Of a stretch of 33,613 nucleotides of DNA, positions 7,109-15,897 are shown piece after piece. Under the pieces are notes generated by a model. The model did not search any database. It was given only the letters and a program-made list of their open reading frames with translations, and was not told where the DNA came from. This DNA comes from an uncultured Oscillospiraceae bacterium. GTDB taxonomy: Bacteria; Bacillota; Clostridia; Oscillospirales; Oscillospiraceae. The stretch lies in NCBI GenBank assembly GCA_944385445.1, contig CALWXF010000036.1:1-33613 (forward strand), in the 5' to 3' direction. The translations under genes and the position numbers were made by a program. Position 1 is the stretch's first letter, and every line of letters begins with the position of its first letter.

Positions 7109-10102
7109 TCATGCCCTCAACCTCTCATACACCACTGTCCCCACTGTCTCCATGACCTGCCGCATCATATCCGGCTCAGAGAACATCTTCACAAAGAAGT
7201 CCTCATTCTGCTCATACCGAGCAGCAGCCATATTGGGAAAGTCTTTTTCAAAGAGCAGCATGAAAGTCTTACGGTCGTTGTTCTGGGCGTAGCTGTGCCA
7301 CTTGTCCTGGGCGGCATAGTCGTTCTCCATCTGGAGCAGGACCTTGTCCATCTCGGTAAAGTTGGTACCATACTTCTCGTTGATCTTGTCAATGATAACC
7401 GTCAGGGGGTCACGCTTCTTTTCTCTGCGTCCAGCCTCGCCGGTGATGGGCCGGAATCCCTCCGGGGTGCTCTCTAGTTGGATTTCTCCCTCGAAGTTCT
7501 TCTCCAGGCGGTAGTACTCCAGCAGCACCTTATCATCCACATAGACCTTGTCCCGTCCGCCCTTGGGCAGCATGGTATAGAGGAACTTGGCATACACGCT
7601 GAACTTGTGGATGTCCTTATCAAACAGGCGGCACACCTGGGTGATAAAGGCATAGATACGGTTGAATCGAGCCAGAGTCGACTTGAACAGGTCCTGCTTC
7701 TCCTCGTCCAGGGCGTCAAAGCGATCCAGTGCCGGACGGATGGTGCCCTGGAGCCGTCCCATATCTCCCATCCCCTGTTCCTTGACCGCATAGAAAATCT
7801 CGGCAAAGTGGTCGATCTCCATCTGCTGATAGACTCGGAATTCATCCAGCGTATTTTTCAGGTCATACACCACGTTGGGGTCGGTCTCCTCCTCCAAAAC
7901 CGTCTCCTCATAGTACGGCTCGAAGGCTTTGCGGATGTCCTCAGCGGAGTTGACGAAGTCCAACACAAAGGTGTCCTTCTTCCCTCTCATGGTGCGGTTC
8001 AGGCGAGACAGGGTCTGGACCGCCTTCACGCCGCTCAGCTTCTTATCCACAAACATGGTGTGCAGCAGAGGCTCGTCGAAGCCGGTCTGGTACTTCTCTG
8101 CCACAATGAGCATACCGAATTCATCGGTATGGAACGCCTCTGGCAGCGCCTTTTCCTTGATGGTCTCGCCGGATTTGGTCTTATTCAGCTTTTCCTCCGT
8201 ATAGGGCACTCCGTTGTCGTCCACCTCACCGGAGAAGGCCACCAGCACGTCCAGGTCGTTATACCCCTTCTCCTGGATTTGACGCTTGAACTCTAACAGA
8301 TAGCGCACTGCATGGAGCCGAGAAGGTGTCACGATCATGGCCTTGGCCTTCCCGCCAATTTTGTGCCGGGTGACGCTGCGGAACTGCTCCAACATGATGG
8401 CAGTTTTCTGGGAGATGTTATGGGGATGCAGCGTCTCAAACTGACGAATGGCACGCACACCGGCGGTGGTGTCCAGCTCAGGATCATCGGGAATGGCTTT
8501 GGCAATCTTATAGTACATATTGTAGGTCATGTAGTTTTGCAGCACATCCAGAATAAAGCCTTCCTCAATGGCCTGGCGCATGGAGTACACATGGAAAGGA
8601 TGGTATTTTCCATGTTCGTCCCGCTGGCCGAACATTTGCAGGGTCTTATCCTTGGGGGTGGCTGTAAAGGCAAAGAAGGACAGATTTTCATGAACGCCCT
8701 GGGCAGCCAGCTCATCCAACAGCTTGTCCTCGTCGTCTTTGCGCTTGGCCTCCTCCTCATATTCCTGCTGGGCGTACTCCTCCAGAACCTTCTCGGTGTC
8801 TGCCAACGCCCGTTTCAGCTTGCGGGCGGCGTCACCGGTCTGAGAGGAGTGGGCCTCGTCCACAATAACTGCAAACCGCTTATTGCCGGAACGCACCTCT
8901 TTGTAGATGACCGGGAACTTCTGGAGGGTGGTGATGATGATGCCCGTCCCGGCCTCGATGGCCTCCCGGAGCTGCTGGGCGTTCTTGTCGATCTTCTGCA
9001 CCACTCCCGCCACATGGTCGAACTGATAGACCGTGTTTTGCAGCTGGCTGTCCAGCACCCGGCGGTCGGTAACGATGATGACAGACTGAAAAATCTTCTC
9101 ATCGTGGCAGTCGTGCAAACCGCTGAGGCGATGGGCCAACCAGGCAATGGAGTTGGACTTGCCGGAGCCTGCACTGTGCTGAATGAGATAGTTTTTGCCA
9201 GAGCCGTGGGCCTTCACATCCTGCAGCAGTTTCGTCACCACATCCAGCTGATGGTACCGGGGAAAGATCATCCGCTCGGACTTCACTTCCCCAGTCTTTT
9301 CATCCCGGATCACCTGTAAATGCAGGTATTTATGTAGGATCTCCAGCAAGCGATCCTTGCACAGCACATTCTCCCACAGGTAGGCGGTGTCGTAGCCGTC
9401 CGGGTTGACGGGGTTTCCCTTGCCTCCCACTTTTCCAGCTCCATTGCTACCCTGGTTGAAGGGCAAGAAATAGGTGTTGGCCCCCTCCAACCGGGTGGTC
9501 ATATACACATTGGTCAGGTCCACAGCGAAGTGAACCAGCACCCGGTTTTTGAATTGGAAAATGGCATCTTTCCCGGCACGGTCAAACTTGTATTGGTTGA
9601 TGGCGTTGGAGGTGTCCTGCCCGGTGAACTGACACTTCAACTCCATGGATACCACAGGAATGCCGTTGAGGAACAGGACGATATCAATGCTGTTCTCGTT
9701 GCTCAGGGAATAGTGGAGCTGCCGGGTGCAGTGGAGGATGTTGGCGGCATACTGGGCCTGGCTTGTCTCGTTGATGGAGGTCTCCGGCTTCCAGAACACG
9801 GCCCGGAACTTGATGCCACGGTCAGTGAAGCCCTGGCGCAGCACTTTCAGCAGCCCCACCAGTTTCACTTCCCGGCAAAACCGGTCAATGAGCTGCCGCT
9901 CGCTGTCTGCTCCGTAGATCTTCTCAAACCGTTCCCACTGCTTTGGCTGGCTGGTGCGGATGAAAGAGAGGAAGGTACCGGTATCCAGCGTCTTCTCCCG
10001 GTTGAAGGCGGCGGGGCTACCTTTCTGGTAGCCACCATGGATCAAGAGGTATTCCTCGATATCCTGCTCGAAGCGTTCTTCTTTTACACTAAACTCTGAC
10101 AT
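7109..10102 (-). CDS. hsdR: Type I restriction enzyme R subunit
   Basis: This 997-residue protein is the motor-nuclease subunit of a Type I restriction-modification complex. The N-terminal PD-(D/E)XK nuclease shows IDIVLFLNGIPVVSMELK (D140, E154, K156). The superfamily 2 helicase has AGSGKS at 311-316 (motif I) and VDEAH at 414-418 (motif II), followed by SFFAFTATP (motif III) and later TLSRLNR. Length is typical for the family. It begins two bases after the TIR gene and is followed by the RloC-like gene, all on the minus strand. Its GC content is clearly higher than that of the TIR gene and the hsdS variable regions on either side, so the operon is a mosaic. Confidence 0.95.
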   Translation of the reverse strand: MSEFSVKEERFEQDIEEYLLIHGGYQKGSPAAFNREKTLDTGTFLSFIRTSQPKQWERFEKIYGADSERQLIDRFCREVKLVGLLKVLRQGFTDRGIKFRAVFWKPETSINETSQAQYAANILHCTRQLHYSLSNENSIDIVLFLNGIPVVSMELKCQFTGQDTSNAINQYKFDRAGKDAIFQFKNRVLVHFAVDLTNVYMTTRLEGANTYFLPFNQGSNGAGKVGGKGNPVNPDGYDTAYLWENVLCKDRLLEILHKYLHLQVIRDEKTGEVKSERMIFPRYHQLDVVTKLLQDVKAHGSGKNYLIQHSAGSGKSNSIAWLAHRLSGLHDCHDEKIFQSVIIVTDRRVLDSQLQNTVYQFDHVAGVVQKIDKNAQQLREAIEAGTGIIITTLQKFPVIYKEVRSGNKRFAVIVDEAHSSQTGDAARKLKRALADTEKVLEEYAQQEYEEEAKRKDDEDKLLDELAAQGVHENLSFFAFTATPKDKTLQMFGQRDEHGKYHPFHVYSMRQAIEEGFILDVLQNYMTYNMYYKIAKAIPDDPELDTTAGVRAIRQFETLHPHNISQKTAIMLEQFRSVTRHKIGGKAKAMIVTPSRLHAVRYLLEFKRQIQEKGYNDLDVLVAFSGEVDDNGVPYTEEKLNKTKSGETIKEKALPEAFHTDEFGMLIVAEKYQTGFDEPLLHTMFVDKKLSGVKAVQTLSRLNRTMRGKKDTFVLDFVNSAEDIRKAFEPYYEETVLEEETDPNVVYDLKNTLDEFRVYQQMEIDHFAEIFYAVKEQGMGDMGRLQGTIRPALDRFDALDEEKQDLFKSTLARFNRIYAFITQVCRLFDKDIHKFSVYAKFLYTMLPKGGRDKVYVDDKVLLEYYRLEKNFEGEIQLESTPEGFRPITGEAGRREKKRDPLTVIIDKINEKYGTNFTEMDKVLLQMENDYAAQDKWHSYAQNNDRKTFMLLFEKDFPNMAAARYEQNEDFFVKMFSEPDMMRQVMETVGTVVYERLRA

Positions 10103-10104
10103 AA

Positions 10105-10890
10105 TTACACTCTTTCAATAGCCAATGGTTGGTATTTTCCTGTCTCAGCATTACAAAGAACAAACACACAAATTTCCTGAAGTTTACTCAAATCGTTATC
10201 CTTAAACTCTACAACAAACGGGAACCCTGGCTTAAGAACTCGATGCAATGTAATCCGATGTGCATAATATACGGTTCCATCAGGATATGTTGCTGTTCCC
10301 GATGCAGAGGTTGTAGTAATTTCACTTGTTACATTTATAGACTGCCTATTGAATTCATTTTTACTAATAAAAACAAATTGGGGATTTTGTTCAGCAAAAT
10401 ACAGAGCCTGAATGGTGAATGCAGCTGTTGAATTGTCTTTAACAGAAAACAACACCTTGCAATTCTGTACATCTTCAAGTGGTGTATAGCAGTTTTCTAA
10501 TTTTGCAACTCTTTTCATCTTTTCAATTGAGCCGTCCATTCCCTCTCCATACAAGTCAATATACAACATATCAGCAAGTATTACAGGTAGGTTGCAATCC
10601 GCAATTCTGACAACGACAAATTTGAGATTATTGTTTACCGCTCGATTCAATGCCGAACGCCATTCCAAACCAACCATACTACTAGCTAGGCTGTTCGGCG
10701 ATAATAAGAGAAAGAAGGTATCGAAGTCGGCCAACCCGTCGTTCATCTTTCCAACTATGCTATCACCTGGTTGTATCGACCATGCATCATAGAAAATATT
10801 GTTTCGCCCAAATTCTAGTTCCAGCCTACGTGCAATAGTATCTACCAGCAGAGCATCTTTGTGATTGTAGCTAATAAACAACTTTGCCAT
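10105..10890 (-). CDS. TIR domain protein encoded between hsdS and hsdR
   Basis: The N-terminal ~130 residues form a TIR domain: KLFISYNHKDA (strand A and box 1), IFYDAWSIQPGDSI, FFLLLSPNSLASS and GLEWRSALNRA. E76 sits where bacterial TIR NAD-cleaving enzymes carry their catalytic glutamate. The C-terminal half (about 130-261) is beta-rich with no recognised family and may be a sensor or binding domain. No transmembrane helix is visible. The gene lies three bases after hsdS and two before hsdR, so it is co-expressed with the restriction genes. NAD depletion as a response is inferred from the family. The base composition is AT-rich compared with hsdR and hsdM, suggesting later insertion into the operon. 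Confidence 0.85.
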   Translation of the reverse strand: MAKLFISYNHKDALLVDTIARRLELEFGRNNIFYDAWSIQPGDSIVGKMNDGLADFDTFFLLLSPNSLASSMVGLEWRSALNRAVNNNLKFVVVRIADCNLPVILADMLYIDLYGEGMDGSIEKMKRVAKLENCYTPLEDVQNCKVLFSVKDNSTAAFTIQALYFAEQNPQFVFISKNEFNRQSINVTSEITTTSASGTATYPDGTVYYAHRITLHRVLKPGFPFVVEFKDNDLSKLQEICVFVLCNAETGKYQPLAIERV

Positions 10891-10893
10891 TTT

Positions 10894-12222
10894 TCACACC
10901 TCTTTCTTTCCAGTCACAACCTCATAAATGAGGGATTTTTTGTAGTCCTGCAACTTTGATATAACAAGTTCTGTGTTATTGAGCCAACTATTAATTTTCG
11001 CACACTTTGTATCTAAGTAAGATACAATAGTTCCTTGTTCTTCTATCGGAGGAATCGGAAGCTTAAACTGTAATATAGTAGTCGAATTTGTACTTGCTAA
11101 GTTTGTAGTTTTCTTTGCAGTATAGTCAAAGTACGTTCTTGCCACATTGGATGATGTAACATAATTCAAGTATTCTGTTGACAACTTCCCTGTATCTGTG
11201 GTTACTGCAAAAACGTGATTTTGATGCAAACATGGCTGGATTTCTCCGTTCCATATGCACCCTCTACCGAGTTTATCTCTATCGCCGCCCTCGGTCAGCA
11301 GTAGCTCACCTTTGTGCAAGGAGTATTTATCAATCTCCTCCTGTTGCACAAACGCAGTAGCTACATCATCAAGTTTTATATAATCACCTTGCACATTTGC
11401 CACACGCAAATATGGAACTTCTATCAATTTACTATCGGGAGGATACTTCTTACCTAGGGTTAAACCAGAGCGTAACGAAGCATAATATTTTAACTGACTA
11501 ACTATCCAATGCTCCGGTATCTTCCCAATCCACTCAATCCCGCTGTCCTTCATTGGTACATCGGGATTGAGACCTTTTGTGACTGCTTCGGTGATGACGG
11601 ACAGCTTATAGGCTTTCAGCTTCTCGATCACTTCCTGCTGCCGGGCAATGATGGCGTCAATCTGGCTGCACTTGCGGTCGAGGTAGTTGGCAATGCGGTG
11701 TTGCTGTAGAATTGGTGGTAATGGCATAACAATGTTTCCAAGATTAGTTCGACTAATCCTTTTCATTGTCGTGCCTTTAGCATCATCCTCTACAGTATGT
11801 TTATAGCCATCACACTGAGATACATAACAAATATATCGTTTGTCTTCTTGTGTTCTCAATATCACATTATCGACAGCAACTACATATTCAGTATAGTCAG
11901 ATGGTAAAATACATGATCTCCCATATGGTGCATTAAGTCGTGAGATGATTAAATCACCAGGAAAAGCATATTTACATGCCAATTCTTCAAATGTCTTTAG
12001 CGTTATATAACCATTTCCTTGTTCCTTAAATACACCATCGCCTATATTCCCTGTTGTTAAATATCTAATACCACAATCTACTATGTAGGGTGATTCTATC
12101 CAATCTCCATCCACAAAGGAATTTTCCGTGTTGGAATCTGCCAATTGTTTGATTTTCCTTATTTCCCAATCGGCTGGAATTTCCCCAATCCATTCAATCC
12201 CGCTATCTTTCATCTCCCTCAT
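10894..12222 (-). CDS. hsdS: Type I restriction enzyme specificity (S) subunit
   Basis: This 442-residue protein has two target-recognition domains, each opening with the same motif: MKDSGIEWIG at 4-13 and again at 224-233. Each domain ends in a conserved helix region, LPPILQQHRIANYLDRK and IPPIEEQGTIVSYLDTK. The two domains bind the two halves of a bipartite DNA target and dock one R and two M subunits. The variable parts are AT-rich, while the conserved linker around 11,570-11,720 is GC-richer, as expected for exchangeable recognition domains. The start overlaps the hsdM stop (ATGA). The repeated motif is also a DNA repeat that could support domain exchange. Confidence 0.93.
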   Translation of the reverse strand: MREMKDSGIEWIGEIPADWEIRKIKQLADSNTENSFVDGDWIESPYIVDCGIRYLTTGNIGDGVFKEQGNGYITLKTFEELACKYAFPGDLIISRLNAPYGRSCILPSDYTEYVVAVDNVILRTQEDKRYICYVSQCDGYKHTVEDDAKGTTMKRISRTNLGNIVMPLPPILQQHRIANYLDRKCSQIDAIIARQQEVIEKLKAYKLSVITEAVTKGLNPDVPMKDSGIEWIGKIPEHWIVSQLKYYASLRSGLTLGKKYPPDSKLIEVPYLRVANVQGDYIKLDDVATAFVQQEEIDKYSLHKGELLLTEGGDRDKLGRGCIWNGEIQPCLHQNHVFAVTTDTGKLSTEYLNYVTSSNVARTYFDYTAKKTTNLASTNSTTILQFKLPIPPIEEQGTIVSYLDTKCAKINSWLNNTELVISKLQDYKKSLIYEVVTGKKEV

Positions 12223-14201
12223 GCTCCAAACACCTCCGCCAGAGCCCCTTCCAGCTCCGCTTCAATGGCCAGAATCTCCTGCATGATCTCCTCCGAGGGC
12301 TTAGGGGCTTCGTACCGATAGAAATACCGGGTGAAGGGGATCTCATAGCCTACCTTGGATTTTTTCTCGTCGATCCAGGCATCGGGAGCAAAGGGCAGCA
12401 CATCCCGTTCAAAGTAGGCTTGAATGTCCTCTTTTAGGGGCACATTCTCTGTGTCCCTTTTAGCCGTACTGGGCACCGGCTTTCCCCGCTTGAGCACAAT
12501 CTCCGAGGTGTCATCTTCTTGCCTGCAAAACTGTTCCACAATATCAAAATCAACCATATATCCCGACAGTCCCGCCAAATCTATGGCATGCTTCACTTCA
12601 TTATAGAACTCGGTACGATTGTCAAAATTTTTTGTCTGATCAATTGTACGAAGAGCCTGTTGCCAAAGTCTATATGGCGGATTATATTCTCCAAAGCCCC
12701 GCATATCATCCAGCACATCAGTCTCTGATAGGCGCTGAATCCGCTCTTCAGCTGTAGAGTAGTTGTAGCGCAGAGGCCGCTCCACGGTGATCTTGGTAAA
12801 GCCAAAGTCAGCGTTATCAAAAATCTTGCTGATCTCGCTCTCCGCAAAGTCGCCGTACAGCCGGGTGATCTCCTGAATGGCACTCTCCGGGATGTCGTTG
12901 CGCTTGTTGCCCAGGGCCTTACGGCGCTTCTCATACAGGCCGTTGGCGTTGATAAGCTGCACCTTGCCCTCCCGGCGGGTCCCGGCTTTCTTGTTGGACA
13001 GCACCCAGATATAGGTGGCAATGCCGGTGTTATAGAAAATATCGTTGGGCAGGGCGATGATGGCCTCCAGCAGGTCATGCTCCAGAATGTACTTGCGAAT
13101 CTCAGAGGGGCCGCTGCCAGCGTCGCCGGTAAAGAGGGGCGAACCGTTGTGGATGATGGCAATGCGGCTGCCGCCGTCCTTGGGCTCCTTCATTTTGGAG
13201 ATGGCGGTGAGCAGAAACAGCATCTGCCCATCACTGGCCGCAGGCAGGCCGGGGCCAAACCGCCCAGCATAGCCCCGCTTGGCCTCCGTCTCCACCGCCG
13301 CTTTCTCATTCTTCCACTCCCGTCCGAAGGGGGGATTGGAAAGGATATAGTCGAAGGTCTGTCCCTCGAACTGGTCATCGGACAGCGTGTTGCCGTCCTT
13401 GATGAAGTCGGCGTTGTTACCTTTGATGAGCATATCCGCCTTGCAGATGGCGAAGGTCTGGTCATTCAGCTCCTGCCCAAAGGCCATGAGCTCCGTGGAG
13501 GCGTTGAGCTGGTGTAAGTATTCCTCCGCCACCGACAGCATACCACCTGTGCCACAGGCAGGGTCATAGATGGTCTTGGCCACGTTGTTGCCAGACAACA
13601 TATCGTTGTCATCATAGAACAGGATATTCACCATCAGCTGGATCACTTCTCTGGGGGTATAGTGCTGCCCAGCGTCCTCATTGTGGGACTCAGAGAACCG
13701 GCGGATAATCTCCTCAAAGATATAGCCCATCTCCAGATTGGAGATCACATCAGGGTGCAAGTTGGCCTTGGGGGTGGTGAACTCCTTAATAACGATGTAC
13801 AGGATTCCCTTGTTGGCCATAGTGGTGATCTGGCCATCAAACTTGAACTTTTGCAGGATGTCCTGGACATTATCCGAGAATCCGTTCAGGTAGTCCCGGA
13901 AGTTGGCCTCGATGTTGTCCGGGTCGTCCAACAGACGTTCAAAGGTAAATTTGCTGATGTTGTAAAACGCCTTGCCGGAGGCGTTGCGCAAAAGCACGTC
14001 CCGCATGGGGAGATTCTTCACGGATTCGTATTTTTCCAGCACAGCATCCTTGGTGTCTGCCAGGATGCAGTCGAACCGCCGAATCACGGTGAGGGGCAGA
14101 ATCACCTCTCCGTATTCGTGGGGCTTGTATACCCCGGTCAATTTATCTGCAATGGCCCAGATCAGGGCTGCTTTTTCACTTACATTGGCACTCAGGCTCA
14201 T
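12219..14201 (-). CDS. hsdM: Type I restriction-modification DNA methyltransferase (M) subunit
   Basis: This 660-residue N6-adenine methyltransferase has an N-terminal helical HsdM domain, the S-adenosylmethionine motif DPACGTGGM (about 213-221) and the catalytic NPPFGREW (289-296). The C-terminal part continues to about 660 residues, longer than the classical ~520-residue HsdM, with the extension lying after the catalytic domain. Start ATG at 14201 follows a GGAGG site that lies inside the end of the upstream membrane-protein gene (26-base overlap). With HsdS it protects host DNA; with HsdR it completes the restriction complex. Its GC content is high compared with the neighbouring membrane-protein gene. 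Confidence 0.95.
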   Translation of the reverse strand: MSLSANVSEKAALIWAIADKLTGVYKPHEYGEVILPLTVIRRFDCILADTKDAVLEKYESVKNLPMRDVLLRNASGKAFYNISKFTFERLLDDPDNIEANFRDYLNGFSDNVQDILQKFKFDGQITTMANKGILYIVIKEFTTPKANLHPDVISNLEMGYIFEEIIRRFSESHNEDAGQHYTPREVIQLMVNILFYDDNDMLSGNNVAKTIYDPACGTGGMLSVAEEYLHQLNASTELMAFGQELNDQTFAICKADMLIKGNNADFIKDGNTLSDDQFEGQTFDYILSNPPFGREWKNEKAAVETEAKRGYAGRFGPGLPAASDGQMLFLLTAISKMKEPKDGGSRIAIIHNGSPLFTGDAGSGPSEIRKYILEHDLLEAIIALPNDIFYNTGIATYIWVLSNKKAGTRREGKVQLINANGLYEKRRKALGNKRNDIPESAIQEITRLYGDFAESEISKIFDNADFGFTKITVERPLRYNYSTAEERIQRLSETDVLDDMRGFGEYNPPYRLWQQALRTIDQTKNFDNRTEFYNEVKHAIDLAGLSGYMVDFDIVEQFCRQEDDTSEIVLKRGKPVPSTAKRDTENVPLKEDIQAYFERDVLPFAPDAWIDEKKSKVGYEIPFTRYFYRYEAPKPSEEIMQEILAIEAELEGALAEVFGA

Positions 14202-14970
14202 TTTCTGTTTCCTCCGCAGTCAAAGCTTCCTTCAATTCGTAGTACTTCAATATATTTTTATCCAATTCTAATTTCAGTTTGCGAGCTGCAACCATGAATC
14301 TTACCGCAAGTATAACAAGCACGAACGCTACTATAGTTAAAAGAATCGCCCCTATGGTTGTCGACTTTTTTAGCGACACCAGCAAATCATTACGCTCTTT
14401 AGTAACGTTTTTTAGAGTTAGTTTTGATAACCCTACAGTTCTTTGATCGTAATTGATATTACCCGCTGCTCCTTCCGTAAAGACATTAAAGGTGATTGAC
14501 TCACCTTGATTTAGAAGGATATCATTTATACTCAAAACTGCACCATCAATACTGGCTTTTTCCCGAAACTCGTTCCACAAATCATCATTAGATGCCTCAA
14601 TGATAGTTGCCTTTATAACGCTGGTTGATTCCTCGAAATCTATGGTCAACGGCTTGGCAAAATCTTCGTTCAGAATCGGTTGTTCACCTGTATTTTCGAT
14701 CGTAATATTGTAAATCCAAGGTTCTTCCACTTCCTTGCCCTGAAACAGAATTTGAAAATCCTCATCTTCTGTAACTTGTAATACAAGCGGAAATCCAGAG
14801 TTTAATGTGCATGTAAGCTCTTTTTGTGGAAAGTTGCCAACTGAAACGTTTGGCGATGGTATAATCCAACTCATTCCCCATGAAACAAACCACCCTAGCA
14901 AAGCTGTTGCTAGCAATGAAGAACCTATGTGGTCTCGGCACCATTGTTTGACTCGTTTAATTGTCTTCAT
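14176..14970 (-). CDS. Two-TM protein at the head of the restriction operon
   Basis: I chose the ATG at 14970 (AAGGA five bases upstream), which slightly overlaps the end of the XRE gene; the frame is open to 15018. The 264-residue product has one hydrophobic helix near the N-terminus (about 17-37), a central beta-rich region of about 165 residues, a second helix (about 203-227) and a charged C-terminal tail ending in CQCK. No family is recognised. Both helices plus the middle domain suggest an integral membrane protein with the beta domain on one face. Its tight coupling to hsdM (26-base overlap) suggests a role tied to the restriction system, perhaps sensing or anchoring. Confidence 0.65.
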   Translation of the reverse strand: MKTIKRVKQWCRDHIGSSLLATALLGWFVSWGMSWIIPSPNVSVGNFPQKELTCTLNSGFPLVLQVTEDEDFQILFQGKEVEEPWIYNITIENTGEQPILNEDFAKPLTIDFEESTSVIKATIIEASNDDLWNEFREKASIDGAVLSINDILLNQGESITFNVFTEGAAGNINYDQRTVGLSKLTLKNVTKERNDLLVSLKKSTTIGAILLTIVAFVLVILAVRFMVAARKLKLELDKNILKYYELKEALTAEETENEPECQCK

Positions 14971-15190
14971 TCTCATCCTTGCCTTTTTCATCAGGTAAAA
15001 TCTCCATAATGTCGCCAATATCGCAATTCAAAGCATGACAAATCCGAACCAGAATATCCGTTGTCACACTTTCATTTTTACCTAGTTTCGCCAAAGTTCC
15101 GGAACTGATTCCGGCAACCATGCGAAGGTCTGTTTTATTCATTTCCTTATCAATCAGAAGTTTCCACAGCTTATTGTAGCTCACTGGCAT
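14957..15190 (-). CDS. XRE-family regulator of the restriction operon
   Basis: The 77-residue product starting MPVSYNKLWKLLIDKEM is a Cro/C1-type helix-turn-helix protein; the recognition region is DLRMVAGISSGTLAKLG. The ATG at 15190 is chosen because AGGAG lies seven bases upstream; an in-frame ATG at 15217 lacks that spacing. This short XRE type is common next to Type I restriction genes and in Tn916-like elements. It is the first gene of the long minus-strand operon, and a palindrome lies inside its promoter, suggesting autoregulation of the whole hsd-TIR-RloC operon. Confidence 0.85.
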   Translation of the reverse strand: MPVSYNKLWKLLIDKEMNKTDLRMVAGISSGTLAKLGKNESVTTDILVRICHALNCDIGDIMEILPDEKGKDENEDN

Positions 15191-15224
15191 GATACCACTC
15201 CTAAATTTTGTATTCATGCTTCAG

Positions 15225-15253
15225 ATTATCGCATATTCTAGGAGAATATTCAA
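15225..15253 (-). promoter_or_regulatory. Promoter of the XRE-hsd-TIR-RloC operon with internal operator palindrome
   Basis: On the minus strand, TTGAAT (15248-15253) and GATAAT (15225-15230) are separated by exactly 17 bases. The spacer and the edge of the -35 box hold the palindrome ATATTCT-CCT-AGAATAT (15233-15249). A repressor bound there would block RNA polymerase, and the XRE protein encoded just downstream is the obvious candidate. Confidence 0.65.
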
Positions 15254-15270
15254 ACAAATTATTTATATAT

Positions 15271-15792
15271 CTAGATATCGCATGCATAGTCTTTTGAGAA
15301 AATTTGGTTATCTCTATTGAGCAGCACGATTCTCACCCCCTTCTTACATGCATATCTGAGCGTATACGCCGTCCCACCTGTATTTCTAGTGCAATACGCC
15401 ACACAGACAGAGCTATGATTCACCAGATGGCGGTTGCGCTTCTGCATACAGCCTGGAGAATACTTTTCCTGGAGATACACAACCTTATCTGCCTGGGTCA
15501 AAATGCGCTCATAGTGCCGGATGTCCTCCCCTTTCCATCCCCGGGTCTGATCTCGGCATGGCAGCACCATAATCAATCTGATGTGCGGGAACTCCTTTTT
15601 GAGCTGTAACACAACGTCCGCCGCCATTAAATCGAACCCTCTGGCTCCCCCGCTACCGAAATATCGAATCCCTTTTCCGATTAGAGATCGCAATATGCGC
15701 TCCAACTGGCGTTTTATTTCCTGCTTCTCGTCTTGTGCAATGTCCCGGTGGCCGGTGAAGCAACAGGTCTGTGCTCTCATATTCTTCTGCAT
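15271..15792 (-). CDS. SLOG superfamily nucleotide-binding protein (YpsA/DUF1273-like)
   Basis: Start ATG at 15792 follows a strong AAAGGAGG. The 173-residue Rossmann-like protein has TCCFTGHRD at the N-terminus, FGSGGARGFDLMAADVVL as the glycine-rich nucleotide-binding segment, and a later NHSSVCVAYC ... GGTAYTLRYA strand-helix pair. All are typical of the DUF1273/YpsA branch of the SLOG superfamily. SLOG proteins bind nucleotides or nucleotide-derived signals and recur in bacterial conflict systems, but the ligand here is unknown. It diverges from a small XRE regulator, with two matching operator-like palindromes between them. Confidence 0.75.
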   Translation of the reverse strand: MQKNMRAQTCCFTGHRDIAQDEKQEIKRQLERILRSLIGKGIRYFGSGGARGFDLMAADVVLQLKKEFPHIRLIMVLPCRDQTRGWKGEDIRHYERILTQADKVVYLQEKYSPGCMQKRNRHLVNHSSVCVAYCTRNTGGTAYTLRYACKKGVRIVLLNRDNQIFSKDYACDI

Positions 15793-15811
15793 CAGATAAT
15801 CCTCCTTTTGT

Positions 15812-15885
15812 TTGCACCTATATAAGTGCAATTCTAATCCGTGCATAGAATAAAATCAACACTGGATGCACCACTATAAGTGCAA
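15812..15885. promoter_or_regulatory. Pair of TGCAC-N8-GTGCA operators between SLOG and XRE genes
   Basis: Two inverted repeats share the same arms and an 8-base spacer: TTGCAC-N8-GTGCAA at 15812-15831 and TGCAC-N8-GTGCA at 15867-15884. Both spacers end in CTATAA or TATATAA-like sequence. Their centres are about 54 bases apart, roughly five helical turns. The divergently encoded XRE protein is the likely binder and could repress both genes. Confidence 0.6.
15831..15859 (-). promoter_or_regulatory. Promoter of the SLOG gene
   Basis: TTGATT (minus strand, 15854-15859) and TAGAAT (15831-15836) are separated by 17 bases and lie 39 bases upstream of the start codon. One operator palindrome abuts the -10 box and the other lies upstream of the -35 box. 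Confidence 0.55.
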
Positions 15886-15897
15886 GGAGTGTTGACC

